This document shows, piece after piece, positions 8,017 to 16,387 of a DNA stretch of 64,000 nt (positions are counted from its first letter, which is position 1; every line of letters starts with the position of its first letter). Below the pieces are notes generated by a model. It was given only the letters and a program-made list of their open reading frames with translations. It had not been told where the DNA came from and made no database searches. The position numbers and the translations under genes were made by a program. The stretch is from Litorimonas sp964511495 (GTDB lineage Bacteria > Pseudomonadota > Alphaproteobacteria > Caulobacterales > Maricaulaceae). The stretch lies in NCBI GenBank assembly GCA_964511495.1, contig CAZEFT010000016.1, positions 1 to 64,000 of the forward strand. Direction: 5' to 3'.

Positions 8017-8643
8017 TTAAAGCATACGGGATTTTCCGGGCTCAATCATGTCCAGTGACAAGGGCATAATCGTTTTTTCCGTAATTTTGGAGCGGGCCTT
8101 GGAGAACGACATGAGTTGTTCATCAACAACGGCAATCATCTCTCCGCCCGAAGCAAGTTGATCTAATAGCATGGGCGGCGCGGCGCGGGTGGCACAGCCT
8201 AAAATAATCTTATCGAAAGGCGCTTGTCCCGCCCAACCATAACGCCCGTCACCATGGCGCATAACAACATTCATAATATTAAGTCGGGACAGCCGGGTTT
8301 CAGCATCAGCAATCAGGGTCTTATAGCGTTCAACGGCATAAACCCGCTTGCAAAGGTGGGAAAGAATGGCGGTCTGATAGCCGCTACCCACGCCAATTTC
8401 CAAAACTTTGTCGCTCTTATTTACCCCCAAAAATTGCAACATCAGAGCGATGACCCACGGGGCGGTGATTGTCTGCCCACAATCAATCGGAAGAGATTGT
8501 TCCTCGTAAGCTTTCTCAAAATAAATCTCTGGGACAAAAGCTTTACGGGGAGCGAGTTCAATGCCGCGTAGCACCATATTATCGGAAATGCCTTTGCCAC
8601 GCAGGCGCATGACCATATCAATGACACCCGGATCAAACATCAT
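8017..8643 (-). CDS. pcm: Protein-L-isoaspartate O-methyltransferase
   Basis: A 208-residue cytosolic methyltransferase that uses S-adenosylmethionine to methylate isoaspartyl residues in damaged proteins and so starts their repair. The family opening MMFDPGVIDMVMRLRGKGISD, the active-site region DCGQTITAPWVIALML and SAM motif I LEIGVGSGYQTAILS are all visible. It lies 25 bases downstream of surE on the same strand. The surE-pcm pairing is conserved across proteobacteria and links stationary-phase survival functions. Confidence 0.95.
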   Translation of the reverse strand: MMFDPGVIDMVMRLRGKGISDNMVLRGIELAPRKAFVPEIYFEKAYEEQSLPIDCGQTITAPWVIALMLQFLGVNKSDKVLEIGVGSGYQTAILSHLCKRVYAVERYKTLIADAETRLSRLNIMNVVMRHGDGRYGWAGQAPFDKIILGCATRAAPPMLLDQLASGGEMIAVVDEQLMSFSKARSKITEKTIMPLSLDMIEPGKSRML

Positions 8644-8668
8644 AGCTTAGACATGCTCTCGACTTAGC

Positions 8669-9433
8669 TCATTCATCAATGGCATGGGAGAGATCATCCA
8701 AGGCTTCGAAATGGGTCAAATCCGTGTGCAGCGGTGTCACCGAAATATAACCATCATATATAGCCCGTAAATCCGTACCCGCGGGAGGGTTCGATTTTTT
8801 TGCCCCGTAGGTCAGCCAGAAATAATTGCCGCCTCTGGGATGATCTCGCTTATCCACGCCAGACATTTGAAAATCACGATGACCTTGACGCGTAACTTGA
8901 ATGCCCTTCACCGCATCAGGTGGCAAATCAGGAATATTCACATTCGGCACAACATGTTTGGGCCAGCCCGCTTCGAGCAATTTTCTTATAATGGTCGGGC
9001 TATGCGCCTCTGCCGTTTCCCAAGGCAAGCTCGTCGCACCTTGGAAGCCCCGTGCGAGGGATAAAGCAATAGAAGGAATACCCATTTGCATGCCCTGTAA
9101 CGCCCCTGCAATCGTTCCTGAGAATGTGACATCTTCGGCTAGGTTTTGCCCACGATTGATACCTGATAAAACGAGATCGGGCGGCGCGTCCTGCAACAGG
9201 TCTTTTAGTGCAACAATCACACTATCCGTCGGCGTTCCCGTCACGGAATAGACCCGGTCTTCGAGTTTTTGAAGTCTCACGGGGTTATGGAGGGACACGC
9301 CACGCGAGGCGGCAGATTGCTCTGAATGCGGGGCGCAAACCCAAACGTCATCAGAGAGTTTAGCCGCAACGCGGCGTAAAACCGCCATACCTTCTGCGCG
9401 CACACCATCATCATTGGTCAAAAGAATTTTCAT
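8669..9433 (-). CDS. surE: 5'/3'-nucleotidase SurE
   Basis: A 254-residue metal-dependent phosphatase that dephosphorylates nucleoside 5'- and 3'-monophosphates and is tied to stationary-phase survival. The metal-binding N-terminus MKILLTNDDG (Asp8, Asp9) and the loop LSGINRGQNLAEDVTFSGTI, with its Ser and Asn ligands, are intact. Length is standard. It sits directly upstream of pcm in the same operon, 25 bases apart, and 63 bases after the MFS gene. Confidence 0.96.
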   Translation of the reverse strand: MKILLTNDDGVRAEGMAVLRRVAAKLSDDVWVCAPHSEQSAASRGVSLHNPVRLQKLEDRVYSVTGTPTDSVIVALKDLLQDAPPDLVLSGINRGQNLAEDVTFSGTIAGALQGMQMGIPSIALSLARGFQGATSLPWETAEAHSPTIIRKLLEAGWPKHVVPNVNIPDLPPDAVKGIQVTRQGHRDFQMSGVDKRDHPRGGNYFWLTYGAKKSNPPAGTDLRAIYDGYISVTPLHTDLTHFEALDDLSHAIDE

Positions 9434-9496
9434 AGGTTTATGTAACCCGATTCAACCAAAACGAAAGGCCGAACTCCTGTAAATTCGGAGTTTGGT

Positions 9497-10720
9497 CTAA
9501 ACCTTCAAACGACCTTGGCGACGCTCAAAAGCCTGTGATAGATATACCATAACGCCACAGGCTATGAGGCTATAAATACCCATAGCAAAAATCTGATTGT
9601 CATATGACACGCCTTTATCAATCAACGCGCCGGTCAATCCTGGCCCTGCCGCCGTACAGAACACCATCATGGAAACGATGATTGCGCGAATTTCGCCAAG
9701 ATACTTTGTACCGTATAGCTCAGGCCATATTGTACCCGATAAAGTCGAGGAAAACCCATAGGCCGTACCTAAAAGCCCCATAAAAACAAAGGCTGACCAT
9801 TGGGCATTAAATATAGCCAAGACAAAGCAGGAGAGCGCCAAAGGGATTAGAAAACTTGGTAACAATTTCACGGCTGAAAACCGATCCACCAAACCTCCGG
9901 CGAGTAGACCAAAAATGATTTTACAAACGGCCATAATGGTAAAAGCGGAGGCAAAAGCAGGTAAGGACCACGCTCTTAATTCCACCAAGTAAACCTGATG
10001 GAAAAAGATGGTCGTCCCTATAAAAGCCGGGGCCAACATGCCAAGGAGGGCCAACCAAAATAGTGGGTCTCTCATAACGTCCTTTCGGGTATAATCGCGC
10101 ACTAAATTATGAACTGGCACCATATCTTGGGCACTCGGCTCTCTCTGTTTTTTTATCAGCCCCACAATAACCGGCAATGCAAACAATAAGAGTAGTGCGG
10201 CCGCAACAAGCCAGCTTTCACGCCATCCGACCCATCCAATAATCATCACGAACAGTAGTGGTAAAATAGCTTCGCCCGCATTGTGACCAATAACGACGAG
10301 CGATACGGCCCGTCCCCGGCTCGCGGAAAACCATCGGGCCGTCGCCGTGAGGGCGTTTTGCGTCATCATCCCCTGCCCGAACAGTCGCAATAGATAAATC
10401 ACTAAAACCAATAGAAAAATCTGTGTCGACAGAGCCATGCCAATCATACCCAGACATAATAAAGGAATAACAATCAAAGTCACACACGCTGGTGTCACTC
10501 TATCAACGAGCTTTCCAACCCATGGAAGGCTCAAAGCGCTGCCCAGTGTGGCCACCATGTAAATGAGGCCGAACTCTCCATGCGATAAGGAATACTCGGC
10601 CCTTATATCTCCTGCAAAAAGAGCAATGAAAAAAGTCTGTCCAAATGACGAAAAGAAGGTGAGTAAAAACCCACCCAAAATCCAGCGCAGATTATTTCTG
10701 AGAAAGATTAAAAGGCTCAA
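9497..10720 (-). CDS. MFS transporter
   Basis: A 407-residue inner-membrane transporter with 12 predicted transmembrane helices. The MFS signature between helices 2 and 3 is recognisable as GKLVDRVTP, and the equivalent GGLVDRFS occurs in the second half. No substrate is evident; the general look is that of the oxalate/formate-antiporter-like or unassigned MFS branch. The gene lies 27 bases downstream of the nitroreductase gene and upstream of surE on the same strand, so it is probably part of the same transcript. Confidence 0.88.
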   Translation of the reverse strand: MSLLIFLRNNLRWILGGFLLTFFSSFGQTFFIALFAGDIRAEYSLSHGEFGLIYMVATLGSALSLPWVGKLVDRVTPACVTLIVIPLLCLGMIGMALSTQIFLLVLVIYLLRLFGQGMMTQNALTATARWFSASRGRAVSLVVIGHNAGEAILPLLFVMIIGWVGWRESWLVAAALLLLFALPVIVGLIKKQREPSAQDMVPVHNLVRDYTRKDVMRDPLFWLALLGMLAPAFIGTTIFFHQVYLVELRAWSLPAFASAFTIMAVCKIIFGLLAGGLVDRFSAVKLLPSFLIPLALSCFVLAIFNAQWSAFVFMGLLGTAYGFSSTLSGTIWPELYGTKYLGEIRAIIVSMMVFCTAAGPGLTGALIDKGVSYDNQIFAMGIYSLIACGVMVYLSQAFERRQGRLKV

Positions 10721-10747
10721 AACAAGACGACCATACGCGATAAGGCC

Positions 10748-11422
10748 TTAATCCAAAAATGTCGAAATTTCAGAGAGTTCCTTTTTAACCAACGCATGGG
10801 TGGGGACTTTTGCATCTTTGGCCGGATACCCCACAACCATCAGCACGAAGGGCTTTTCACTGTCAGGCCGCTCACATATTTCACGTAAAAACCCCATTGG
10901 AGCGGGTGTATGGGTCAAAGTTCCCAAACCTGCGGAATGTAAAGCGGTGATAAGCATTCCCGTCGCTAATCCCACTGACTCCGTCACATAATAGTTCTTT
11001 TTGTCTTGCCCTTTTTTCTCACCCCCGCGCCGCTGTGCAAAAACGGCGATGAGCCAAGGAGCTGTCTCTAAAAACGGTTTACGCGCATCCGTACCAAGAG
11101 GGGCGAGTGCGTCTAGCCATTCTTCAGACGCACGCCCTCCATAAAACTCCGCCTCTTCCGCTTCGGCGGCAATACGGATTTTGCGTTTCACCTCAGCGTT
11201 AGAAATCGCCACGAAATGCCATGGTTGATGATTGGCACCACTTGGCGCCGTCCCAGCCGCCTTGATACAGGTTTCAATCACATTACGCGGAATAGCTTGA
11301 TCAGAAAAATCACGGATAGTGCGGCGCGTCCTTAACGTTTGCAGTACGGCTTCGGCGCGCGCTTCCATCTCCTCAAGACTGACATCGTCATAATTTTCGA
11401 GGGGCACATATTCAGCGCTCAT
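10748..11422 (-). CDS. Nitroreductase-family flavoprotein
   Basis: A 224-residue FMN-dependent oxidoreductase. The FMN-binding opening RTRRTIRDFSDQAIP, the APSGANHQPWHFVA phosphate/isoalloxazine-binding block and the late GLGTLTHTPAP segment are standard. Start is taken as the ATG at 11422, whose ATGA overlaps the tdh stop; an in-frame Met four codons upstream (11434) is less likely. The substrate is unknown; relatives reduce nitroaromatics, quinones or halogenated tyrosines. It is expressed with kbl-tdh. Confidence 0.9.
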   Translation of the reverse strand: MSAEYVPLENYDDVSLEEMEARAEAVLQTLRTRRTIRDFSDQAIPRNVIETCIKAAGTAPSGANHQPWHFVAISNAEVKRKIRIAAEAEEAEFYGGRASEEWLDALAPLGTDARKPFLETAPWLIAVFAQRRGGEKKGQDKKNYYVTESVGLATGMLITALHSAGLGTLTHTPAPMGFLREICERPDSEKPFVLMVVGYPAKDAKVPTHALVKKELSEISTFLD

Positions 11423-12465
11423 AAATTTGTCCAATCCAGTATCACTTTCCCAGTCTTGCCAGTTTCCATAAGATCAAAAGCTTTTTGAAATTCTGTGGCT
11501 TTAAATCGATGAGTAATCAGCGGAGACATATCCAAACCACTATCGATCATAGCAAGCATTTTATACCATGTTTCGTACATTTGCCGTCCGTAAATACCGC
11601 GTAGCGTAATCGCTTTGCCCACTATTTTTCCAAAATCGACAGGGAAAGGTTTGGCCGGAATACCAAGCATTGCGATATTCCCGCCCATTAACATGCAATC
11701 CAACATTTGATTGAAAGCAGGTTCAGCACCACTCATTTCAAGACCGACATCAAACCCTTCATTCATGCCGATCTCACTCATGACAGTGCGCAGGTCCTCG
11801 GACATGGTATTGACCATGCGCGTGCGGTCGGTCAACGTCTTGGCAAAATCCAAGCGCCAGTCATTTATATCGGTCAAAACAATACGGCGTGCTCCGGCCC
11901 GTTCTGCGACGGCCGCCGCCATAATGCCGATTGGCCCTGCCCCCGTAATCAACACATCCTCACCGACCAGATCAAATGCCAAAGCCGTGTGCACTGCATT
12001 GCCGAGAGGGTCAAGAATAGACGCAATCTCAAGCGGGAAATCCTGCCCTAAGGGGATAACGTTAAATTCCGGCAGTGCCAAATATTGCGCAAAAGCCCCC
12101 GGCAAATTGACTCCAATCCCTTTCGTATCAGGGTCCAAATGGAAGCGTCCGGCCCGTGCATTACGGGACTTCCGGCCAACAACATGACCCTCACCGCTCA
12201 CGCGGTCACCGACTTTTACGCGGGTGACTGTGGAACCGACGGCAGCAACGCGACCGCCATATTCATGGCCGACAACCAGAGGCACAGGCACATTTTTTTG
12301 CGCCCAATCATCCCATTTATAAATATGCATATCCGTCCCACAAATAGCGGTGCGTTGAATTTCAATCAGCACTTCATTCGGAGATATTTCGGGTATTGGC
12401 ACGTCTTGTATCCAAAGTCCTTTTTCGGCTTTGGCTTTGACAAGAGCTTTCATGGTTTCGGCCAT
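11419..12465 (-). CDS. tdh: L-threonine 3-dehydrogenase
   Basis: A 348-residue NAD-dependent medium-chain dehydrogenase that oxidises threonine to 2-amino-3-ketobutyrate, the substrate of the neighbouring kbl enzyme. The catalytic zinc site (CGTDMHIYKWDDWAQ, GHEYGG) and the Rossmann motif GAGPIGIMAAAVAE are intact. The lobe that carries four structural-zinc cysteines in E. coli TDH reads GRKSRNARAGRFHLDP here, with all four cysteines absent, so no structural zinc is expected. The gene overlaps the kbl stop by one base (TAATG) and its own stop overlaps the nitroreductase ATG. Confidence 0.96.
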   Translation of the reverse strand: MAETMKALVKAKAEKGLWIQDVPIPEISPNEVLIEIQRTAICGTDMHIYKWDDWAQKNVPVPLVVGHEYGGRVAAVGSTVTRVKVGDRVSGEGHVVGRKSRNARAGRFHLDPDTKGIGVNLPGAFAQYLALPEFNVIPLGQDFPLEIASILDPLGNAVHTALAFDLVGEDVLITGAGPIGIMAAAVAERAGARRIVLTDINDWRLDFAKTLTDRTRMVNTMSEDLRTVMSEIGMNEGFDVGLEMSGAEPAFNQMLDCMLMGGNIAMLGIPAKPFPVDFGKIVGKAITLRGIYGRQMYETWYKMLAMIDSGLDMSPLITHRFKATEFQKAFDLMETGKTGKVILDWTNL

Positions 12466-13667
12466 TAGATCACTCCCAATTCTTTCCCGACCTTGATGAA
12501 GGCGGCAATGGTGCGATCAATTTGTTCTGGCGTATGTGCGGCGCTCATTTGTGTTCGAATGCGCGCTTGGCCTTTAGGTACAACAGGGAAGAAGAAACCG
12601 ATGACATAAATCCCTTCATCCAAGAGTTTTGCCGCCATATCCTGCGCAATATTAGCATCCCCGAGCATGACAGGAATGATAGGGTGTTCTCCTGCGGGTA
12701 ATGTGAAGCCTGCCTCAGTCATCCCTTCGCGGAACTGTTTGGCATTGGCCTGCAAACGATCACGCAACTCGTCGCCATTTTTGGCTAGTTCAATCGCTTT
12801 CAAGCTCGCACCGACCAATCCAGGGGCCAAGGAGTTAGAAAACAAGTAAGGACGAGAGCGTTGGCGCAGCATGTCGACAATAGATTGTCTCGCGCATGTG
12901 AAACCGCCCATAGCGCCGCCAAGCGCCTTGCCCAAAGTTCCGGTCAGGATATCAACGTCACCTTCCACACCGCGATAGGCCGCTGAGCCGCGTCCCCCTT
13001 CTCCCAAAAAGCCCGTAGCATGACAATCATCCACCATTAATAGCGCACCGAACTCCTTCTTAAGCGCTACAATCTCATCAAGCTTCGCAATAGTACCGTC
13101 CATGGAGAACACACCATCTGTAGCAATTAGAATATGGCGGGCTCCAGCGTCTTTTGCGGCTTCTAATTGAGCTCGCAAATCAGTCATGTCAGAGGTTTTA
13201 AACCGGAACCGTTTGGCCTTGCACAAACGAATGCCGTCAATGATAGAGGCGTGATTCAGAGCATCCGAAATAATCGCATCTTCCGGGCCGAGCAAAGGTT
13301 CAAACACACCACCATTGGCATCGAAACAAGCCGCATAAAGGATAGTATCTTCAAAACCGAGCCAGTCGGCTAAGCTCTTTTCCAATTTTCGATGTTGTGC
13401 CTGCGTCCCACAAATAAAGCGCACAGACGCCATGCCAAAACCATGTTCTTGAGTCGCGGCATTTGAGGCAGCAATAAGGTCTGGATGATTTGCCAATCCT
13501 AAATAATTGTTGGCGCAAAAATTCAAAACATCTTGCGTCTTGCCATTTTGGGTGATTTCGATGTCGGATGATTGGTCACTGGTGATAAGGCGTTCGCTTT
13601 TCCACAAACCCTCAGCCTTTATCGCCTCTAATTCCTTATCCAGATCCGTGTAAAAACTCTCAGACAT
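12465..13667 (-). CDS. kbl: Glycine C-acetyltransferase (2-amino-3-ketobutyrate CoA ligase)
   Basis: A 400-residue PLP enzyme of the alpha-oxoamine synthase family that cleaves 2-amino-3-ketobutyrate with CoA to glycine and acetyl-CoA, completing threonine catabolism begun by tdh. Visible are NFCANNYLGLANHP, the VDDCHATGFLG PLP-binding block and the Schiff-base lysine in TGTLGKALGGAMGG. The start is set at the ATG at 13667, preceded by a purine-rich AGAGAAGAG; an in-frame extension to 13727 has no family similarity. First gene of the kbl-tdh operon. Confidence 0.96.
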   Translation of the reverse strand: MSESFYTDLDKELEAIKAEGLWKSERLITSDQSSDIEITQNGKTQDVLNFCANNYLGLANHPDLIAASNAATQEHGFGMASVRFICGTQAQHRKLEKSLADWLGFEDTILYAACFDANGGVFEPLLGPEDAIISDALNHASIIDGIRLCKAKRFRFKTSDMTDLRAQLEAAKDAGARHILIATDGVFSMDGTIAKLDEIVALKKEFGALLMVDDCHATGFLGEGGRGSAAYRGVEGDVDILTGTLGKALGGAMGGFTCARQSIVDMLRQRSRPYLFSNSLAPGLVGASLKAIELAKNGDELRDRLQANAKQFREGMTEAGFTLPAGEHPIIPVMLGDANIAQDMAAKLLDEGIYVIGFFFPVVPKGQARIRTQMSAAHTPEQIDRTIAAFIKVGKELGVI

Positions 13668-13755
13668 ATCAATTCTCTTCTCTTTTGGCGTAATCGAGTG
13701 TATTTTGACAACCAATAGCAGTGTCACGCATTAAACTAGTTCTATCCGAGACGAA

Positions 13756-14385
13756 ATGGAAAATATTTTGCCTTCTACTCAAAAGATTGAGAGCCTGTTT
13801 GAAACAATTCGCCAATGCGATATCTGCCGCTATGCTCAACCTCCTCTGCCTGTTCAACCAAACCCAATCATTCAAGGTCATCTCCAATCCAAAATACGGA
13901 TTATCGGGCAAGCGCCGGGAACACTCGCCCATGCGAGTTCCATTCCGTTTAGCGATCCGAGCGGACGGCGCTTGCGAGATTGGCTAGGCGTCGAAGAAGC
14001 CGCCTTTTACAATCCCGAATTCTTTGCCATCACCCCCATGGGCTTTTGCTTTCCGGGGCAGGACAAGCATGGCGGCGATTTACCCCCTCGAAAGGAATGT
14101 GCTCCGATTTGGCAGGATAAGGTAAGCCAAGCCCTCCCAAATGTAGAGCTGACTCTATTGGTGGGTATGTATGCTGTGAAACATTATCTTGGAGCTCAAG
14201 CCGAGCGAACTTTGACAGACACAGTCAGAAAATGGGAAAGTTTTGGCCCGTCCCTTATGCCTCTGCCTCACCCAAGCTGGCGAAATAATGCGTGGATTAA
14301 AAGACATGACTGGTTCGCCGAAGAGTTAGACATTTTAAAGCGGCGCGTTAGGAGCATTATCGGGCCCGAGAATACGAAATCTTGA
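13756..14385 (+). CDS. Uracil-DNA glycosylase family protein with Fe-S cysteines
   Basis: A 209-residue member of the COG1573-type uracil-DNA glycosylase superfamily, expected to excise damaged bases such as uracil. Motif A is GQAPG (residues 51-55) and the C-terminal loop is PHPSWRN (171-177). Four cysteines, at 21, 24, 98 and 114, keep the CxxC...C-x15-C spacing that binds a [4Fe-4S] cluster in family 4/5 enzymes, so the cluster is probably present. Motif A lacks the usual catalytic acid arrangement of family 4 (GEAPG), leaving the exact subfamily open. It diverges from kbl and its last 51 bases overlap the 3' end of pbpC. Confidence 0.85.
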   Translation: MENILPSTQKIESLFETIRQCDICRYAQPPLPVQPNPIIQGHLQSKIRIIGQAPGTLAHASSIPFSDPSGRRLRDWLGVEEAAFYNPEFFAITPMGFCFPGQDKHGGDLPPRKECAPIWQDKVSQALPNVELTLLVGMYAVKHYLGAQAERTLTDTVRKWESFGPSLMPLPHPSWRNNAWIKRHDWFAEELDILKRRVRSIIGPENTKS

Positions 14386-16386
14386 CTTTGCAACCTGCCC
14401 GTCCTCATCGACGACTTTCAGCGTATAAAACCCTGCACTCGGCGGTATGAAATCCGCCGCACCATATTGCACAGAGAGCTTTTCTCCATTCACATAGAAG
14501 CGTAAGTCTTTATCCGATTGCGCCCGCAAAGTGACGGATTTCTTCCGCCTGCTCACCAAAATTTCACTTCTATCGGCGGGGAAGGAAATTTGCGGTCCTT
14601 GATCCAATATCGTTTTGAAAGGTAAAGCATCGGAGCGCGTCGTTCGTGGAATAGAGGCTACATTCCATGAGGTCTCTGTTTGCCCCTCCAGACGGTCAAA
14701 AATATCAAACAAAAGCGGCGCGGCGGATTTTCGACCCGTATCACCGGGGCGCGGCGCACCGTCCGGACGACCCACCCAAACAATAACAGTATAGTCCTGC
14801 GTATAGCCCGCCGCCCAACTGTCTCTCGCCCCATATGACGTTCCAGTTTTATAGGCGATAGGCGCTCGTCCTTTGACTAATTGTCCCGGCACACGGCCTT
14901 TGGGAGGCGTTGCGTCAGCCAAAATTGAGGTGATGTTTTGTGCTGTTTCTGCGGAAAAAAGACGCAATGACTTTTCGGAATCCGCTATTGTTTCACGTAT
15001 CCAATTCAAAGGTTTTGCAACGCCACCATCCGCCAAGGCCGCGTAAAGGACAGCGAGGTCATTTGCTGTCATACCCGCCCCGCCTAAAGCCAGAGACAAG
15101 CCTGTGTCTTCGCTTCGTTGTGTAGGCAAATGCGGTGCAGCACCCGCTGAAACTAATAGCGACTCAAATCTGGCAGGACCAATCTGTTCCAGTGCCGCAA
15201 CCGCGGGTACGTTCAAAGAATGCTTTAAGGCATCATCCAAACGGACACGTCCATAATATCGGCGATTGAAATTTTCTGGTTGATAAGCTCCAAAACGTGT
15301 CGGCGCATCCCGAATGGCACTGGCCCCATTCGCCTCACCATCGCTCATCGCAACAGCATAGATAAAAGGTTTAAGTGTCGATCCGGGTGACCTTATGGCT
15401 TTTGCCAAGTCTAACCACCCTCCCTCATGTTGTCGTTCCCCAGCACTCACATGAGCCACGACATTTCGGCTCACATTTTCTACGACTAAAACGGAAGCAT
15501 TAAGTTGTGATGTTTCCGTCTCAAGGGCAGTTTGCAAAATTTGATGGGCCGCATTTTGAATGTCCGTATTAATATAACTGTGAAGGGACTGCGCTCGGCT
15601 CATCAGCAAGGGAGCGCCAATAGAATCATCCGAAGGAAATGAGTAAAATTTATGAGGAACAGGGACAGTTTTGGCTTCTTCGGCGTGAAGAGAAGACAAG
15701 AGACCCGCCTTGCTCAGTTTGTCTAATATCCTGTCGCGGCCGGCTTTCGCGGCCACGGGATGACGGTCTGGGCGTCTGGATTCGGGCGCTTGTGGGAGCG
15801 CCACCAATAAAGCAATTTCATCCCATGTCAGAGATTGTGGTGTTTTGCCGAAATATTTCCAGCTCGCAGCCTCAACGCCCTGAATATTCCCTCCATAAGA
15901 AATACGGGTCAAATATTGGGACAAAATCTCATCTTTTGAGAAAACCAACTCGTATTTCAGCGCAGCAAAGGCTTCTATCGCTTTGGATTTCACAACACGA
16001 GGGCGCGGCTCATATTGGCGGACGAGCTGCATCGTCAAAGTCGACGCACCGGAAACAATCTGCCCTTTGTCATGCCATGATTTCAGCGCCCGCAAAATCG
16101 CGGGCATATCGACACCGCTATGTGAGAAGAAGCGTTCATCCTCAATGGCGAGCACGGCACTGATATAATTGGGGTCTATCTTGTCTAGGTGTGCTTGAAA
16201 TCGCCAATAATTATCCGCTGTGGCTTTGCGCACCAGAACTTGGTCATGTGTGTCATAAAGCGTCTGGGCCATGCCCATACGAACATCATCAGACGCAATC
16301 GGGAATAAGATGACGGCGAGAATAACACCCCACGCAAAGACAAGGCTTCGGCTGAGCCATTTCGGATATTTTTGACGATGCAGCAA
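14335..16386 (-). CDS. pbpC: Penicillin-binding protein 1C
   Basis: A 683-residue bifunctional peptidoglycan synthase anchored by one N-terminal membrane helix (about residues 13-31). Domain order: glycosyltransferase GT51 with catalytic Glu82 in EDERFFSHSG; transpeptidase with SxxK at Ser336 (SPGSTLK), SLN and KTGTS; then a C-terminal BiPBP_C beta domain ending near residue 680. This order defines the PBP1C branch. It follows the alpha-2-macroglobulin gene by one base, the same pairing as yfhM-pbpC in E. coli. The 3' end overlaps the glycosylase gene. Confidence 0.95.
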   Translation of the reverse strand: MLHRQKYPKWLSRSLVFAWGVILAVILFPIASDDVRMGMAQTLYDTHDQVLVRKATADNYWRFQAHLDKIDPNYISAVLAIEDERFFSHSGVDMPAILRALKSWHDKGQIVSGASTLTMQLVRQYEPRPRVVKSKAIEAFAALKYELVFSKDEILSQYLTRISYGGNIQGVEAASWKYFGKTPQSLTWDEIALLVALPQAPESRRPDRHPVAAKAGRDRILDKLSKAGLLSSLHAEEAKTVPVPHKFYSFPSDDSIGAPLLMSRAQSLHSYINTDIQNAAHQILQTALETETSQLNASVLVVENVSRNVVAHVSAGERQHEGGWLDLAKAIRSPGSTLKPFIYAVAMSDGEANGASAIRDAPTRFGAYQPENFNRRYYGRVRLDDALKHSLNVPAVAALEQIGPARFESLLVSAGAAPHLPTQRSEDTGLSLALGGAGMTANDLAVLYAALADGGVAKPLNWIRETIADSEKSLRLFSAETAQNITSILADATPPKGRVPGQLVKGRAPIAYKTGTSYGARDSWAAGYTQDYTVIVWVGRPDGAPRPGDTGRKSAAPLLFDIFDRLEGQTETSWNVASIPRTTRSDALPFKTILDQGPQISFPADRSEILVSRRKKSVTLRAQSDKDLRFYVNGEKLSVQYGAADFIPPSAGFYTLKVVDEDGQVAKSRFRILGPDNAPNAPL

Positions 16387-16387
16387 A

